DNA of 64,000 nt from positions 55,765,564-55,829,563 of the forward strand of contig OY720348.1 of NCBI GenBank assembly GCA_963082975.1, read 5' to 3'. Position numbers and translations under genes: made by a program. The DNA is from Labia minor (lineage: Eukaryota; Arthropoda; Insecta; Dermaptera; Spongiphoridae). Under the pieces are notes generated by a model. The model was not told where the DNA came from. It was given only the letters and a program-made list of their open reading frames with translations, and searched no databases. This document shows positions 44,172 through 55,082 of this stretch, in pieces (the stretch's first letter is position 1; every line of letters begins with the position of its first letter).

Positions 44172-44790
44172 TACTTTTCGGCACACCCAGGACGATAAGT
44201 TCCCGCACTGAGGGGGTGTGTGTTATATACCCTTCCATGAATGGGTGACAGCACCGACTCTGACTCGCTGTACCCCCACCCCAAACCACTCCGCCACCGC
44301 GCACAGGAGACTAGGGTTGCCCTTATAATATTCAATTTTTTTCCCGTGGGCATCCCCCAATCCCCCCATCGCCGACACCACCTGTACATCCAGGACAGTT
44401 ACCCTTCCTTCATCATCAGATGCCACAAGGTCCGGCTTCCTGTTGACAGTCGAGGTCGAATACAAGTACTCGACCTCGACTCTGGGCATCCTTCTCTTTA
44501 AGACTTCAGCCAGATACTACATCACAGAGTCGTGCCTCAGGACCCTGCCGTCCCCCGTCCGGTCGCACTGTTGCACAATGTGTGCAGTCGTCTCGGTTCT
44601 TCGTAAGCCCGCACGGCATATCGGAACTCCCCCCGCTCGTCTTCCCCTACTGGTTCTAACCGCGGAGGTTAGGGAACCCGACCTCAGTCTACAAAAGTCT
44701 TTGAAAACCCTATTTTTGAGGCCGTGCGGGTAAAACATGTAGTTGTAGGAAGGACCGCCGTTTCTGCACTGTGCCAAGTCCCTACCGTCA
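44172..44790 (-). pseudogene. R2-like CCHC and endonuclease, copy a
   Basis: The frames read PICRAGLRRTETTAHIVQQC (CCHC knuckle), then VEVEYLYSTSTVNRKPDLVA and VTVLDVQVVSAMGGLG (restriction-like nuclease core), then VRVGAVTHSWKGI. It is homologous to copy b immediately upstream, with several substitutions. The core PD and D residues are retained. Confidence 0.75.
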
Positions 44791-45292
44791 AATTAAATAT
44801 TGATCCCCTCATCCCCCTGAGAGTCATAATGATTAGGGTACGTTTGGGTACACCAAGGGCGACGAGTTCTCGTACCGAGGGGGGGTGCCAGATCCCCTTC
44901 CATGAGAGGGTGACTGCTCCAACCCCAACTCGCTCCACCCCCACCCCGAACCTCTCCGCCACCGCACTCAAGAGACTGGGGTTGTCCTTATAATAATTTA
45001 TCTTTCTTTTGTGGACATCACCCAGTCCCCCAAGCGCCGACACCACCTGTATGTCGATGACGGCCACCCCTCCTGCCCCATCAGATAGCACAAGGTCTGG
45101 CTTCCTATTGCCAGCCGAGGTCGAGTACAAGTACTCAACCTCGACTCTGGGCACCCTGCTCTTCAAGGTTTCCGCCAATCCCTGTACCACCGAGTCATGT
45201 CTTAGGACCCTGCCGTCACCTGTCCTGTCGCACTGCTGGATTATATGGGAGGTTGTTTCCGTTCTCCTACATCCCGCACGGCAAATCGGCAC
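44684..45292 (-). pseudogene. R2-like CCHC and endonuclease, copy b
   Basis: A 202-residue frame. The CCHC is C4, C8, H16, C21 (ICRAGCRRTETTSHIIQQCD). The endonuclease core is NRKPDLVLSDGAGGVAVIDI (P65-D66, D80), followed by VHKRKINYYKDNPSLL. The end reads VGVGAVTLSWKGIW. The frame then runs on through a short junction into the start of copy a (TVGTWHSAETAVLP, equivalent to the residues before a knuckle), so the two copies are joined head to tail. Confidence 0.8.
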
Positions 45293-45386
45293 TCCCCCTG
45301 CTCGTTCTAACTGCCAAGGGCAGGGAACACGACTTCAGTCTACATATGTCCTTAAAATCACATCATACATAAATCCGTAGGAGGGA

Positions 45387-45907
45387 CTACTCTTCCCGCA
45401 TTGGGATAAATCCCGCCCTCTCGTGTAGTCTATCAACCCAATAACCCCATAGACCCCCGTACCTCCCCAACACTCTCCGCCCAACCCCACAGACTAGAGA
45501 CCTCGAGGCAGCTCTCGCCGCCTCGAAGTCTGATGTTGACATTCTAGAAATTCTCCTATGCACCAGGAAGGTAACCCCAACCTCCCCTCCCTCACTGGGG
45601 CATGAAAGTAACCCTCGGGGGCGTCTCTGGGGAGACCTAAGACCGAGCGGGCCAGGGCACGGATTTTTTTTGTCCTGTTCTTTCAGTTGGCCCGCTGTCG
45701 TCTCCCCCAACAAAGGGGGTGAATGCCCGAGGGGAGCACATGGGATCTCAGTACCTCGATCTTCTGGGAGGACTTCAAGGGTGCTATACACACCAGCAGG
45801 TTTTGACAGGACCACCTCGAGGCGACAACCCCCGAAGCGTCCACCCGGACTTCCAGGTAGGCGAAGGACTGCCCAACCCCTAGGGGTGTGAGCCGCCCAC
45901 CCGCCAC
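45387..45907 (-). pseudogene. R2-like thumb and linker
   Basis: The 45907-45683 frame reads GRLTPLGVGQSFAYLEVRVD, then APLKSSQKIEVLRSHVLPSG, the thumb pattern of R2-group enzymes (Y.G.....G and PLK..Q....R...LP). The 45815-45387 frame adds RRISRMSTSDFEAARAASRS, then WVDRLHERAGFIPMREE. No reverse transcriptase palm is found upstream of 45920, so the element is 5'-truncated or was cut there. Confidence 0.6.
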
Positions 45908-45920
45908 TCGGAAGTCAATT

Positions 45921-46384
45921 TCTGAAGTACGTTCATTCTTATCAATTATTTATGGAAATGAATTGAGATTAAATAGAAGAAAATTATGGCATTTCAAGGA
46001 TTTGATATGTAGAAGAAGATTCTGCGTGGCCCAATAAAATTGATACAAGCTGTAATGAGCCCAGGGGAGGTACTGCAGATTACCATTAACTCCGTGGTCG
46101 CTTGGCAGCTTAGAAGAATTCTCCTGCACCGTCTGGAGGGTTCTGTTTATGTTGTCTTAATTATTTACGTATTCTTTAATTTTATACGTGTTCAACAGTC
46201 GCGACCAAAAAACATTTCCTTGTTCCTGGCTCTCCCAACTGTTAGACACCCTGTTTAGCCACAGTGGTGTGAAGAGAACCCGATCCCATCCCTTCCCAAT
46301 CTGGTCGCGAACGACTTTAAAATAAAATTAACCACAGGTAGTGTCAAGCAGTTGGCTGAAGCCAACCTCTAACCTTGACACTTA
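45921..46384. other. Unassigned segment with mixed composition
   Basis: 46000-46350 is less AT-rich (CCGTGGTCGCTTGGCAGC, AACCCGATCCCATCCC) but matches nothing I recognise. A CGCGACCA block recurs as TGGTCGCG at 46200 and 46302 (inverted). It could be part of an LTR or another element. Confidence 0.25.
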
Positions 46385-47215
46385 TAAAGAGGCTCTAACA
46401 ACACTCGACTCTCGAAGCGTCAGCTTCGGCGAGTTGAATAAGGTAAGATTCAGAAAGCCTTTAAGAAGGACTCCTGCAAATGCGTGAAGATAATATTGGT
46501 AGGAGATTCCTGTGAAGTTTCGCCTCGACAGGATGTGATCGAGCCGTTCTGGAGACAAACTATGACGATTCTAAGCGAGAAGACACCTGGTCGCACAATT
46601 CCTACGGAGATATTTTATGGTCTACTGCAGAGGTTCTTAAACTGTGGTCCGCGGACCCCTGGGGGTCCGCGAAGACTTTAATGGGGGTCCGCAAAGCCAT
46701 CGTACAGGTGCACGAGAAAATGATGAGTCAGTTAAAACTATTTAATATAAAAGGAGCGATGGCATGGCTTTGTGAGGAAACAGAGATCAAATACCCAAAT
46801 TCAACGAAATGTGCAAGAAAACTATTGCTACCGTTTCCATCTTCATATTTAGCAGAATTTTCTTTCTTCAATATTATAATTTCTAATAAAATGTGTTCTA
46901 CAATTTGCAAAAAAATCGTTATTCACCAATTACTGTTAGAAATATTCAACATATATCCTTGTTCTTATGAGATCGTAAGCCAGAAATTAACTAATAAAAT
47001 GACGTAAAGTACCTAAAGTTGGGATGGGGTCCGTCAAAAAAAATTTCTCCAAGTAGGGGTCCGCGGAGTACATAAGTTTAAGAACCTCTGGTCTACTGGA
47101 TCAACAGTAGGCCACCTCAAAAACCTGGATAGAAAGATCCGTGCCCTGGCCCGCTCTGTTCTAGGTCTCCCCAGGGATACTCCCGAGGACTTCAAAAGAA
47201 ACCATAAATTGTTGG
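46385..47215 (+). mobile_element. R2 fragments interrupted by a hAT element
   Basis: 46385-46627 aligns with 18700-18935 of the other R2 (CTCGAAGCGTCAGCTTCG, GGAGATTCCTGTG, ACAATTCCTACGGAGATATT). After the hAT insertion (46628-47090), 47099-47215 reads LKNLDRKIRALARSVLGLPR then DTPEDFKRN, an R2 post-thumb linker. The RT palm between them has been lost. Confidence 0.7.
46628..47090 (+). mobile_element. hAT element, 463 bp, with transposase remnant
   Basis: Ends CAGAGGTTCTTAAACTGTGG and CATAAGTTTAAGAACCTCTG. GTCTACTG flanks exactly on both sides (46620-46627 and 47091-47098). Inside, a frame at about 46681-47007 reads MSQLKLFNIKGAMAWL and RKLLLPFPSSYLAEFSF, resembling the FPSSYLVE.GFSAV end of ZBED5-like hAT transposases. 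It is a deletion derivative. Confidence 0.85.
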
Positions 47216-47224
47216 CATGTCAAA

Positions 47225-47396
47225 GTGCCATACTTACTAAATAATTTATTTTATCGAAAAAATTATTCTTTTTTATTCATATAATCAAATCCAAATTAAA
47301 AAAGAAAAAAAAATTCTTATAATTCATATTATAAAATAAAAATATTTTAGATAATCTTGTCTAATCAAAAATAAAGTTGCTCGTAAATTAAAACTA
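47225..47396. other. AT-rich spacer
   Basis: No gene. It separates the R2 fragment from the LTR fossil. Confidence 0.3.
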
Positions 47397-47840
47397 TGTG
47401 GCAGGCGAAGTAGAAGCCACCACACGAAACCTCAAGCGGAGGCGAGTACGAGCCAATCAAGGACCGGCGTACCACCTATAGCCTATCCGGAACGAGCAGA
47501 GTCCACGTGGAGTCCACCCGGACCAATCAGTGCTAATTCCATCGACGACGGCCGATCCGGGACAGTCCACGAGGACTACGACCAGCTATATAAAGCCGAC
47601 GGAGGACACAGGACACAGGACACTCTACAGTGATATTATTACAAGTGCAAATTTCAAGTAAATTCTACTCGTCCTCGAAAATGTGCCACAATGGTAACCC
47701 CGATGGCAGCAATACGAACACAACGGCAGGTGAGGCAGCCGTCGGACAGGTATCAATTAAAATACCAGCATTTTGGACAAGACGACCTGACTTATGGTTC
47801 TCAAGAATTGAAGCTCAATTCTCAGCCAATGCCATCACGT
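47397..47840 (+). mobile_element. Gypsy-type LTR retrotransposon fossil, 5' portion only
   Basis: The left part (about 47397-47680) is GC-richer, starts TGTGGCAGG and has a TATA box (CTATATAAAG near 47587), as expected of an LTR promoter region. It is followed by the beginning of a gag-like frame (47682-47840) with the pattern VSIKIPAFWTRRPDLWFSRI then EAQFSANAIT, typical of arthropod Gypsy-group gag. No second LTR, pol or env part is seen nearby. It is broken and incomplete, an old fossil abutting an R2 fragment. Confidence 0.6.
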
Positions 47841-47844
47841 CCAA

Positions 47845-48110
47845 GCAAACGAGATTACATGAAAAGCAAGCAGACAAAGATTGGCATGGCGAGAGAAAAT
47901 TGCACATAAAAAACGGCCTTGGACCTCCGAAGAGGTAGCATTGATAGCTTGGGAGGAGGCCAGGCTGATTATTGCGGGGGTTAAGTGGCTCAATCATGAG
48001 CTTTCAGAGTTATTCCCCTATAGAGCTCTAGAGGTCATTAAAGGCCAAAGGAAATACCTAGGTTACCGATCAAAAGTGGCAGCTTCATCACCGAGCTAGA
48101 GGAAAGCAAC
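47845..48110 (+). pseudogene. R2 N-terminal fragment (end of finger and Myb-like)
   Basis: The frame reads RLHEKQADKDWHGER, then in the other phase KKRPWTSEEVALIAWEEARL, IIAGVKWLNHELSELFPYRA and LEVIKGQRKYLGYRSKVA. This aligns closely with the Myb-like region of the 17.8-kb copy (KKRPWSLEEIALLARAEARL). It starts inside the finger, so it is 5'-truncated, and ends before the RT region. A separate remnant from 46385-47215, because the order is reversed. Confidence 0.75.
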
Positions 48111-48149
48111 CATGGAGAATGTCGACCAACTCTTGAACCATAAATACTG

Positions 48150-48240
48150 CGAAGAATCCTATTCTCAAATACTTTAAATCTACTCTCGTCTCCTAAGGTC
48201 ATAGACCATGCCTCATACCCATATAATAAAACCGGCAAAA
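48150..48240 (-). pseudogene. LINE C-terminal fragment
   Basis: The minus-strand frame reads PVLLYGYEAWSMTLGDESRF then KVFENRILRSIYG, the LINE block present in the Helitron units and at 61208. In frame for about 35 residues. Confidence 0.65.
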
Positions 48241-50427
48241 TAATTGTTTAATATATTTTAATTTTTATCCCCTTTGATAATCATTTTCACGAGATAGACT
48301 TTTTTAGACATTTAAAGAAATGTATTTCTATTTACCCCAAATTTAACATATTTTTTTATTAATAGTAATAGTTTATATTTAAAAATATTTTATATTTTTT
48401 TCAGAAATACTTTTTATAAACTATTAGATTGTAATTCCAAAAGTCATGGAGAAGTACTACTCTAATTAAGAAGAATTAATTTGAACTTGTAAAATATTTA
48501 TTCAGGATTCACTTTCTCTTTAGAAAGAGAGAGACAGAGAGAGATTTTGTTTATATATGAATCCTCTGCTTTTAGTAGCCAATATTCTTCTTAATTGATC
48601 TCTAAAGGAAAGTGTAATTTAAATTTCTGTTTCGTTTTTTTATAAATGCAATTCCTTATAAACCATTTAAAGCAAGGCTGAATTTCTTTTACCAATTTTA
48701 GTTTCTTCTTGTTTAATCTTTCAATGAATATAAAAATATTTGGCATCACTGTTTAACATTATTCAATTAGATTAAATAAGCAAAGGAGTACTTTATTGTT
48801 AAACTATTTGTGTCACGGCCCTTTTTCGGTTAGTAATCTATATAAATATAAAAATATAATATATTATTTAAAATTAAATTATAGTCATTTTTTATAAAAA
48901 ATTTGAAAAATAATTTTGTATATAAAATGTAATAATAATAATAATACATAATCATAAAAAGAACGAATTAAGGGTGGTTTAGAAAATAATTTGATTAATA
49001 TAATATGAGAGAATAATATGATTTGTATATTATCCAATGAATTTGTTTACTTGCCAAAGAGAAAACGTTGACACTTGTTGGTGAATTCAACAGCCCTTTT
49101 AATATTTAGTTGCCATTATCTATTTATGCAATGCTATATTATGGTATTAAAAAATTCCTTCGATGAATAAATACATAATAGATATTATAATCAACCGAGA
49201 TCACGGATGAATAGACATATTGAAATTTAGAAAATATTACATAATATACTATAATGATTTCCCTTCTAGTTAATGTATTATTTTCAATTCTTCAGCCGGA
49301 ATGAATTTGTTATTCATCTTTTTGTTTTGTCTTTTTCTTGTTGTATTTTTTTTTTCTTTTTTGTGATATTATTGACTTCGAACTTATTATAATCTAGTAA
49401 AAGAATAAATAGAAATAAATGTTTGCTTAAATGTTCATTGGTTATGTGTGTTCAGTAAGGCCGCAAAGTAGTCTTTGGTTTGGTTTTCCTTTCACTAGGG
49501 AGAACTTAGTTTATATATTAGTTGAAGAGGTAACTGACTCCCTTGATCTCCTCAGCACGGAAATTTGCCAAACGTCAATATTAAACGGGGTCTCGAAAAG
49601 TCCTCAGGGATTGGAAAAGACCGTCGGGAAATGAAGAGACGATACCTATAGAAAAATTTCCTTTGGGAATAGTCTTGATCGCGATGGCATGAGGAGACGG
49701 GAGAGGGGAAGTGCTCAACTTTTTTTTTTTGCCCGAGGAAAAAAAGACAGACAAATAAAAAAAGGGAAAAATAGCGAGTCACGCGTACCATCTTGGAAAT
49801 GACAACTGAGAATCAGCCAACTATACGAAATGGCTCCACTTTATCAGCAACGACCAGAAGAGTTTTCACTGTTCACGTAGTTCTCTTTATTTTATTGAAA
49901 AACTCGCTTAAGTTTGCCAGATTCAACCTGGAATAATTCGTTGCAGAGGACAACAATTTGGTCGGAAAACCTGCCCTATGGGATTCACAGTCCAACTCTT
50001 TCGACAAGGCACACCAACATAAACAAACAAACTCACGAACAACCACCTATGAGTATACACACGAACAAAGACACACAAAGAGATGGGAGAGAGAAATTTG
50101 GCCCTCTATTCGTTGATTCAATCGGGTATTAGAATCAAACAAGCTTCGAATAGATTCAAATTTTCTGAAGAGAAGAGGGCGAAGCATTCATTTTGATTAA
50201 CAAAAGTTCATTTATTAGTTCAAATTAGATTTCATTTATTCTAGAAAAAGAAAAGAAAATTAAAATCAAATGAAAAATAATTTAATTAATTAAACAATTA
50301 AAATATACAAATAATTTTATAAAGATGTGACTGATTAGAAAATATTTAATGAATTAATAAGTCAAACGGCAGGCAGCAGGAAAAAAAGGTTTAGAAATAA
50401 AATTCTAAATAATTTTCCCCAATCAAT
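48241..50427. other. AT-rich spacer, two GC-richer islands
   Basis: 49440-49800 and 49860-50130 have balanced composition and frames (49431-49634, 49914-50132) without recognisable motifs. They may be unique host non-coding sequence or untranslated exon. A (GA)n-like run lies at 48524-48543. Confidence 0.3.
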
Positions 50428-50464
50428 GTCGACGTTTCGGTCACGTTTAAGACTATTCTTCAGG
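50428..50464 (-). ncRNA. Hammerhead-like ribozyme motif, Penelope type
   Basis: The minus strand reads CCTGAAGAATAGTCTTAAAC then GTGACCGAAACGTCGAC. The core strings CTGAAGA and GAAAC flank a GTC/GAC stem, the arrangement found in hammerhead motifs of Penelope-like elements (usually CTGATGA). One core base differs (A for U), so activity is doubtful. No reverse transcriptase was seen nearby. Confidence 0.4.
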
Positions 50465-53170
50465 ATATTGGTTTTGTTATTTTTCGCATATGGAGAACGG
50501 CAAGGAAAATATATGTACCTTATTGATATACATATACATCCAATGTAAATGACTTGATTATGAAAGTACTAAACCATAGGAAAATATACATAAGAATATT
50601 TATTTTTAAACCTTGTTTTCTTGTTCACTGCTTCCTTGTTTGTTATAGATAAAAAATTGATTAAAATTAATATAAAGCTCTGTGATACTTAATCGATGTC
50701 TCTTTTGATACAAAGTAACTCTCCATATTCGTGTGACAATATATACAAGAAAATTCTACCAATTCCCACAATAATCCAAATATATAAATTTGTATTTTAA
50801 TTTATATTAATTAATCATATCACCTTTAAGTTTGGAATTTTATTTCAAAATCAATTTTATTTAATTGATAAATATCAAATTTAAATATAAATAATTTTCT
50901 AATATAACTGACTAATTGATTGAAGATTAAATGATCAAAGGATATTTATTTTCTTGCCAATTAATTAATTAGTAGTTCAGTCTGATTTCTTAATTAAATC
51001 AAACCTTTGAAGGTCTTTCCTTCGTTTATTTCCTTCTTTTTTTTTTTTTTTTTTATTTTTATTTTCTCGTTTTAGACGTTTTTATAAATTATCCTCAACT
51101 GAAAAATAAACTTTTGAAAACAAACAAGTTTAAAGTTAAACTTGGTATAATTACGATGGGTGGAGGAAGAGAGGGAGGAAATTCGGAACTATTTTCCTAC
51201 GTGCTACTGAAACCTCTTAGCTTTAACTTTAGTAGTCTGATGAATTTTCTAACTCATTTCTTCTTCTTTAACTATTAGCAAAAAAAGCAGATTTTTGAAC
51301 CAATACTCAATGTCAATTGCATCATTTTGATTTTAAAATGTTCTATTTAATCACTTGCTGCAGGCAAATGAGAAATATATATATATATATATATATAAAC
51401 TTTTTTTTTTGAAAGAAAACACTTAAACAATTGCTAAAACATTAAAACTTTATTAGTACAAGAAATATTAGTGAATCATAGCAGAACTGTGAAGAATTTT
51501 ACCTAAATTAATTGATTATAATCATGTGTAAACTAAATAAAATATTTTTAATATATATAAAATAATAAACCGTTAAAACATAAAAATAATTCAGATTTAT
51601 AGTATATAAAGATTTTGCGCTTCTTATATATTCAATATCACTCTCGGTTGAAAGAAACTCATGGTGCTCGTACGGCAATGAATATAGAAATATTAATTCC
51701 ACCAATTACCCTCAAATATTCAAATATATAAATTTTTATTTTAATTTTTAAAAATCAATCATATATGCCATTTAAATTAAATATTTTTTGTAATATTTTA
51801 ATTTTACTATGGAAATTATTATTTCATATTTATTTAATATTTATTTAATATTTCAATAAAAATAAGATTAATATTTATTTAATCACATGTTTTAAAAATA
51901 ACATATACTTTATAAATTAATTGAAAATCATTGTATTGTTCATATATACCTATATAACTACCTAGGTAGATATATAATTTCTTGAAAATAGACAGGGGAT
52001 TGATAAAATATTAGAATTGAATTAGTATAAATTATATTCAAAAATTATTTTGAAAAATTTTAGCTGAAATATTAGGACATAATCACATGTAATTTCATTA
52101 AATGATAATTAATCAATATATCAACAAATTTTTGTATTAATACAAATTTTATTAAACACATAAACTGACAAATTTTTTTATCATGCAATAAAATTGATAG
52201 TTTAAGAGCTAAGAAATTAATCTTTTATTATTTTTCACTGTAATATAGGTGTACTTATATCCAAGTATGTATCAAAATTTAAAAGAATTTTTATTAAATT
52301 TACATATTATCAATCAAATCCAAAATGGTTGATTATATTAGAAGAAATTGTGTTACTTGTTAATTAAGTGTTTTAGTGTGGTATGTATGTATTTATATAA
52401 ATAATAGCTCTATAAAGGAAGTTAATTGCATAGAAATCAAAAGCGCCCAACGTTTTTCGTTGAATATGAAGCAATTCATCCATAAACTTTGTTAGGCTTA
52501 TAGAAAAATTATTTGATTCTTTTTAGTGCAATTTTAATTTGATAAATTTATTTAATAGAACAAGAGAAATAGAAAAGATGAAGTTATACGAAAATTTACA
52601 AATTGAATAAAACAAAAAAATATATTAAACTTCCAGAATTGATTTTATGCACTTATGTTAAGTAAATGTTATTATTGAATAATAATTATTATGTTATATT
52701 TATAAATAAATAATTTTTATTAATATGAGATTTTATAAATGTATATAGGATATTGTATTCATATTGTCTTCATAAAAAAGGTTATTCTATTGTTTTGTTT
52801 CCTTTCTATCGAGGACATATATAAAAAATAAGATCTTTTTCTCTATGCCATCTGAGGGGAAGAAACCCCTCTTCATTGGCGATACAACTGATTAATAAGA
52901 ATTCATCATTAATTTTAATCCTATACAAATTTTTTAAATACGTTCAAAATGAAAATTTATCCTGAAATCAATATTTATGTTTTAGAATCCGTTTAAAAAA
53001 AATTAATCGGAGCAATACAAAAGGAGTTAGTTACTTAAAGTAATTAATCGCTAATTAATTACAATTAATTAATTATAATTCAATTATATTTCTTCTATAC
53101 CTTCTAGGGATCGATTGAAATATCTATAAAAATTTTCAAAAGTCTATCTCAATAAAAAGTAGATGAATAA
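50465..53170. other. AT-rich spacer
   Basis: No gene or element recognised. Poly(T) at 51038-51053 and (AT)n near 51378-51397. Confidence 0.3.
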
Positions 53171-54304
53171 TCGATTTTAATTTGTCAAAAGAGCGAACAG
53201 ACAGAGAGACAGAGAGACAGAGAGAGAGAGAGAGAGACAGACGCCAAGTGAAGTTAAGAAAAACGTTATAATAAAAATAAATGAAAGCATGAAAATTATC
53301 AGATAATAGTAAACAAATGTCAAATTAGAAAAAAAAAATATAAAACAATAAATTAGATGGCAGCACATAAAATGCGCTTAGTTTATATTTTTAAGTTATT
53401 ATAAATAATTAAAAAAAATAACTTTATAATTTAAATATAATATATATATATATATATATTTATACAAATTTATATATCTATATATATTACCTGGTTTACT
53501 GAGTCGCTTTAAATACTTTAAAAATTAATTATTTACGATTTAAAAATACTGTTTTAAGAATACTACTCTTCTTCAATTTCTTTTTTCAAAACCCCTAGAA
53601 ATTATTTTTTGTTATAAAACCTTTGATAATATAATTTATTAAAAACTCAACGCTGTTCATCTGTCGCTTATTTCAATTCAAATAATCTCTCCATACAGTG
53701 AATATAAAAATAACAATTCTTACACAAAATTATTTAAATATTATATACAATATTTTTATTTCTAATAATCCAATATATCATTTGAATTATTAAATTTATT
53801 ATAAAAATATTGAAAAATTGAATATTTTTAATTAAAATTTAGATACTCTTGAATTATCATTTTAAATGAATATCAATTAAAGAAAGAGATTGGATTTTTT
53901 AAAAAAAATATATATGTAAATTATATAAATATGTTAATAATAATAATAATATTTATATAAATATATGTTTTCCAAAACCTTGTATTGTTTTGATATGAAT
54001 ATATGCATTGTTATTAATTATTTTAATAAAGTAAAAAACAATTAAAATGATTTTTGTTGTAAATGAGATCTATACAGATTGATTCCTTCCAATAAGAACC
54101 CCTAAGCATGAAGATATGTGTTAATTAATGCACTTTATATTTTAAATAATGGTTATGTAATGCCGGATGTGGCTAAATACATTTAAGAATGAATAGAATA
54201 AGAACCCCTTAATATAAGATTTTCATAAAATATCCTGTGTATAATTTTCAAAAACAGAAATGGCTAAATACGTTTAAGAATGAATAAAATAAGAACCCCT
54301 TAAT
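53171..54304. other. AT-rich spacer with (GACA/GA)n run
   Basis: (GACAGAGA)n at 53198-53240 and (AT)n at 53439-53459. An 85-bp segment with AAGAATGAATA(G/A)AATAAG + AACCCCTTAAT is repeated at about 54190 and 54277. Confidence 0.4.
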
Positions 54305-55082
54305 TAGGATTACCAACTCTATAAAGTTCCATAATGGACATCCCTAAACAATTAGGGTTTTTTTTTTAGAGACAAATTTTTTGAAAATTTTTCAAAATAA
54401 ATTTAAGTAAAAAGAAATCTTTTTAAAAAACACACTTTAATTAAAATTGCACTAAAAAGTAAAAAATAAAATCACTGTAAAGTGTGTGCGCTCAAATTAT
54501 AATAACACCGTAAAAGCACACACTTTACAGTGATTTTATTTTTTACTTTTTAGTGCAATTTTAAGTAAAGCGTGTTTTTTAAAAAGATTTCTTTTTACTT
54601 AAATTTATTTTATACTTTTTAGTAGAACTGCTATCGCCATCCATGATTGAAATAGTCAACTATTCCATATTCCGCATATGAAAGTTTAGTTAATTAATTA
54701 CCACTAATAGATAAATAATTCAGTGGATTTTTCAATTGATTGAAATTGATTCGTGTATTATTAGCAGGAGCAAGCGCGTATGCAAAATTTCAAGTTGATT
54801 GAAAGACGGGAAGTTGTTGAAATATCGATTATAAAATGCCGCGGACAAACCGCCCGCGTACAAACAAACGGACAACCGGACAGTGTGAGTTAAGTAAAGT
54901 GTATTAAAAAAGTCGCAAATGTTTAAAAGACAAATTGAGAAAATTGAAAAAACTTGAATTTAGTGCAAACAATATTTGGAAAAAAGGACAAAAGGCGTCC
55001 TTCCCTGGTTTAAGAAAGGACAAGGACAATAAGGTGTTAAAAAAGGACTATCCTTCCGAAAAAAGAGCAGTTGGGAACCCTA
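54305..55082. mobile_element. Unclassified element with 14-bp ends and internal long hairpin
   Basis: The left end TAGGATTACCAACT and the right end AGTTGGGAACCCTA are imperfect inverted repeats. Between them are a 94-bp-arm hairpin (54396-54610), a GGACAAACCGCCCGCG island near 54843 and an AAAAAAGGAC repeat region near 54975-55060. No protein is present. The flanks do not share an 8-bp duplication, so the boundaries are provisional. Confidence 0.45.
54396..54610. repeat. Long near-perfect inverted repeat (94-bp arms)
   Basis: 54396-54489 and 54516-54610 are reverse complements with two visible mismatches and a 26-nt loop. Transcripts through this region would fold into a long duplex. Confidence 0.85.

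Larger units (their letters stand above)
43845..45920 (-). mobile_element. GC-rich R2-like retrotransposon remnant with duplicated C-terminus
   Basis: Minus-strand fragments of an R2-clade element, from thumb to 3' end: thumb near 45907-45683, post-thumb linker 45815-45387, CCHC-endonuclease copy b 45292-44802, then a second CCHC-endonuclease copy a 44790-43845. Copy a is itself split by a hAT MITE (43882-44163). The sequence is about 55-60 percent G+C, unlike the AT-rich surroundings and unlike the two R2 copies elsewhere in the window, so it is a different lineage. Coding is broken. Confidence 0.75.

Noticed and set aside
44241-45380. Long plus-strand open frames in the GC-rich region
   Set aside because: They are shadows of the minus-strand R2-like endonuclease, which has the CCHC and PD...D motifs.
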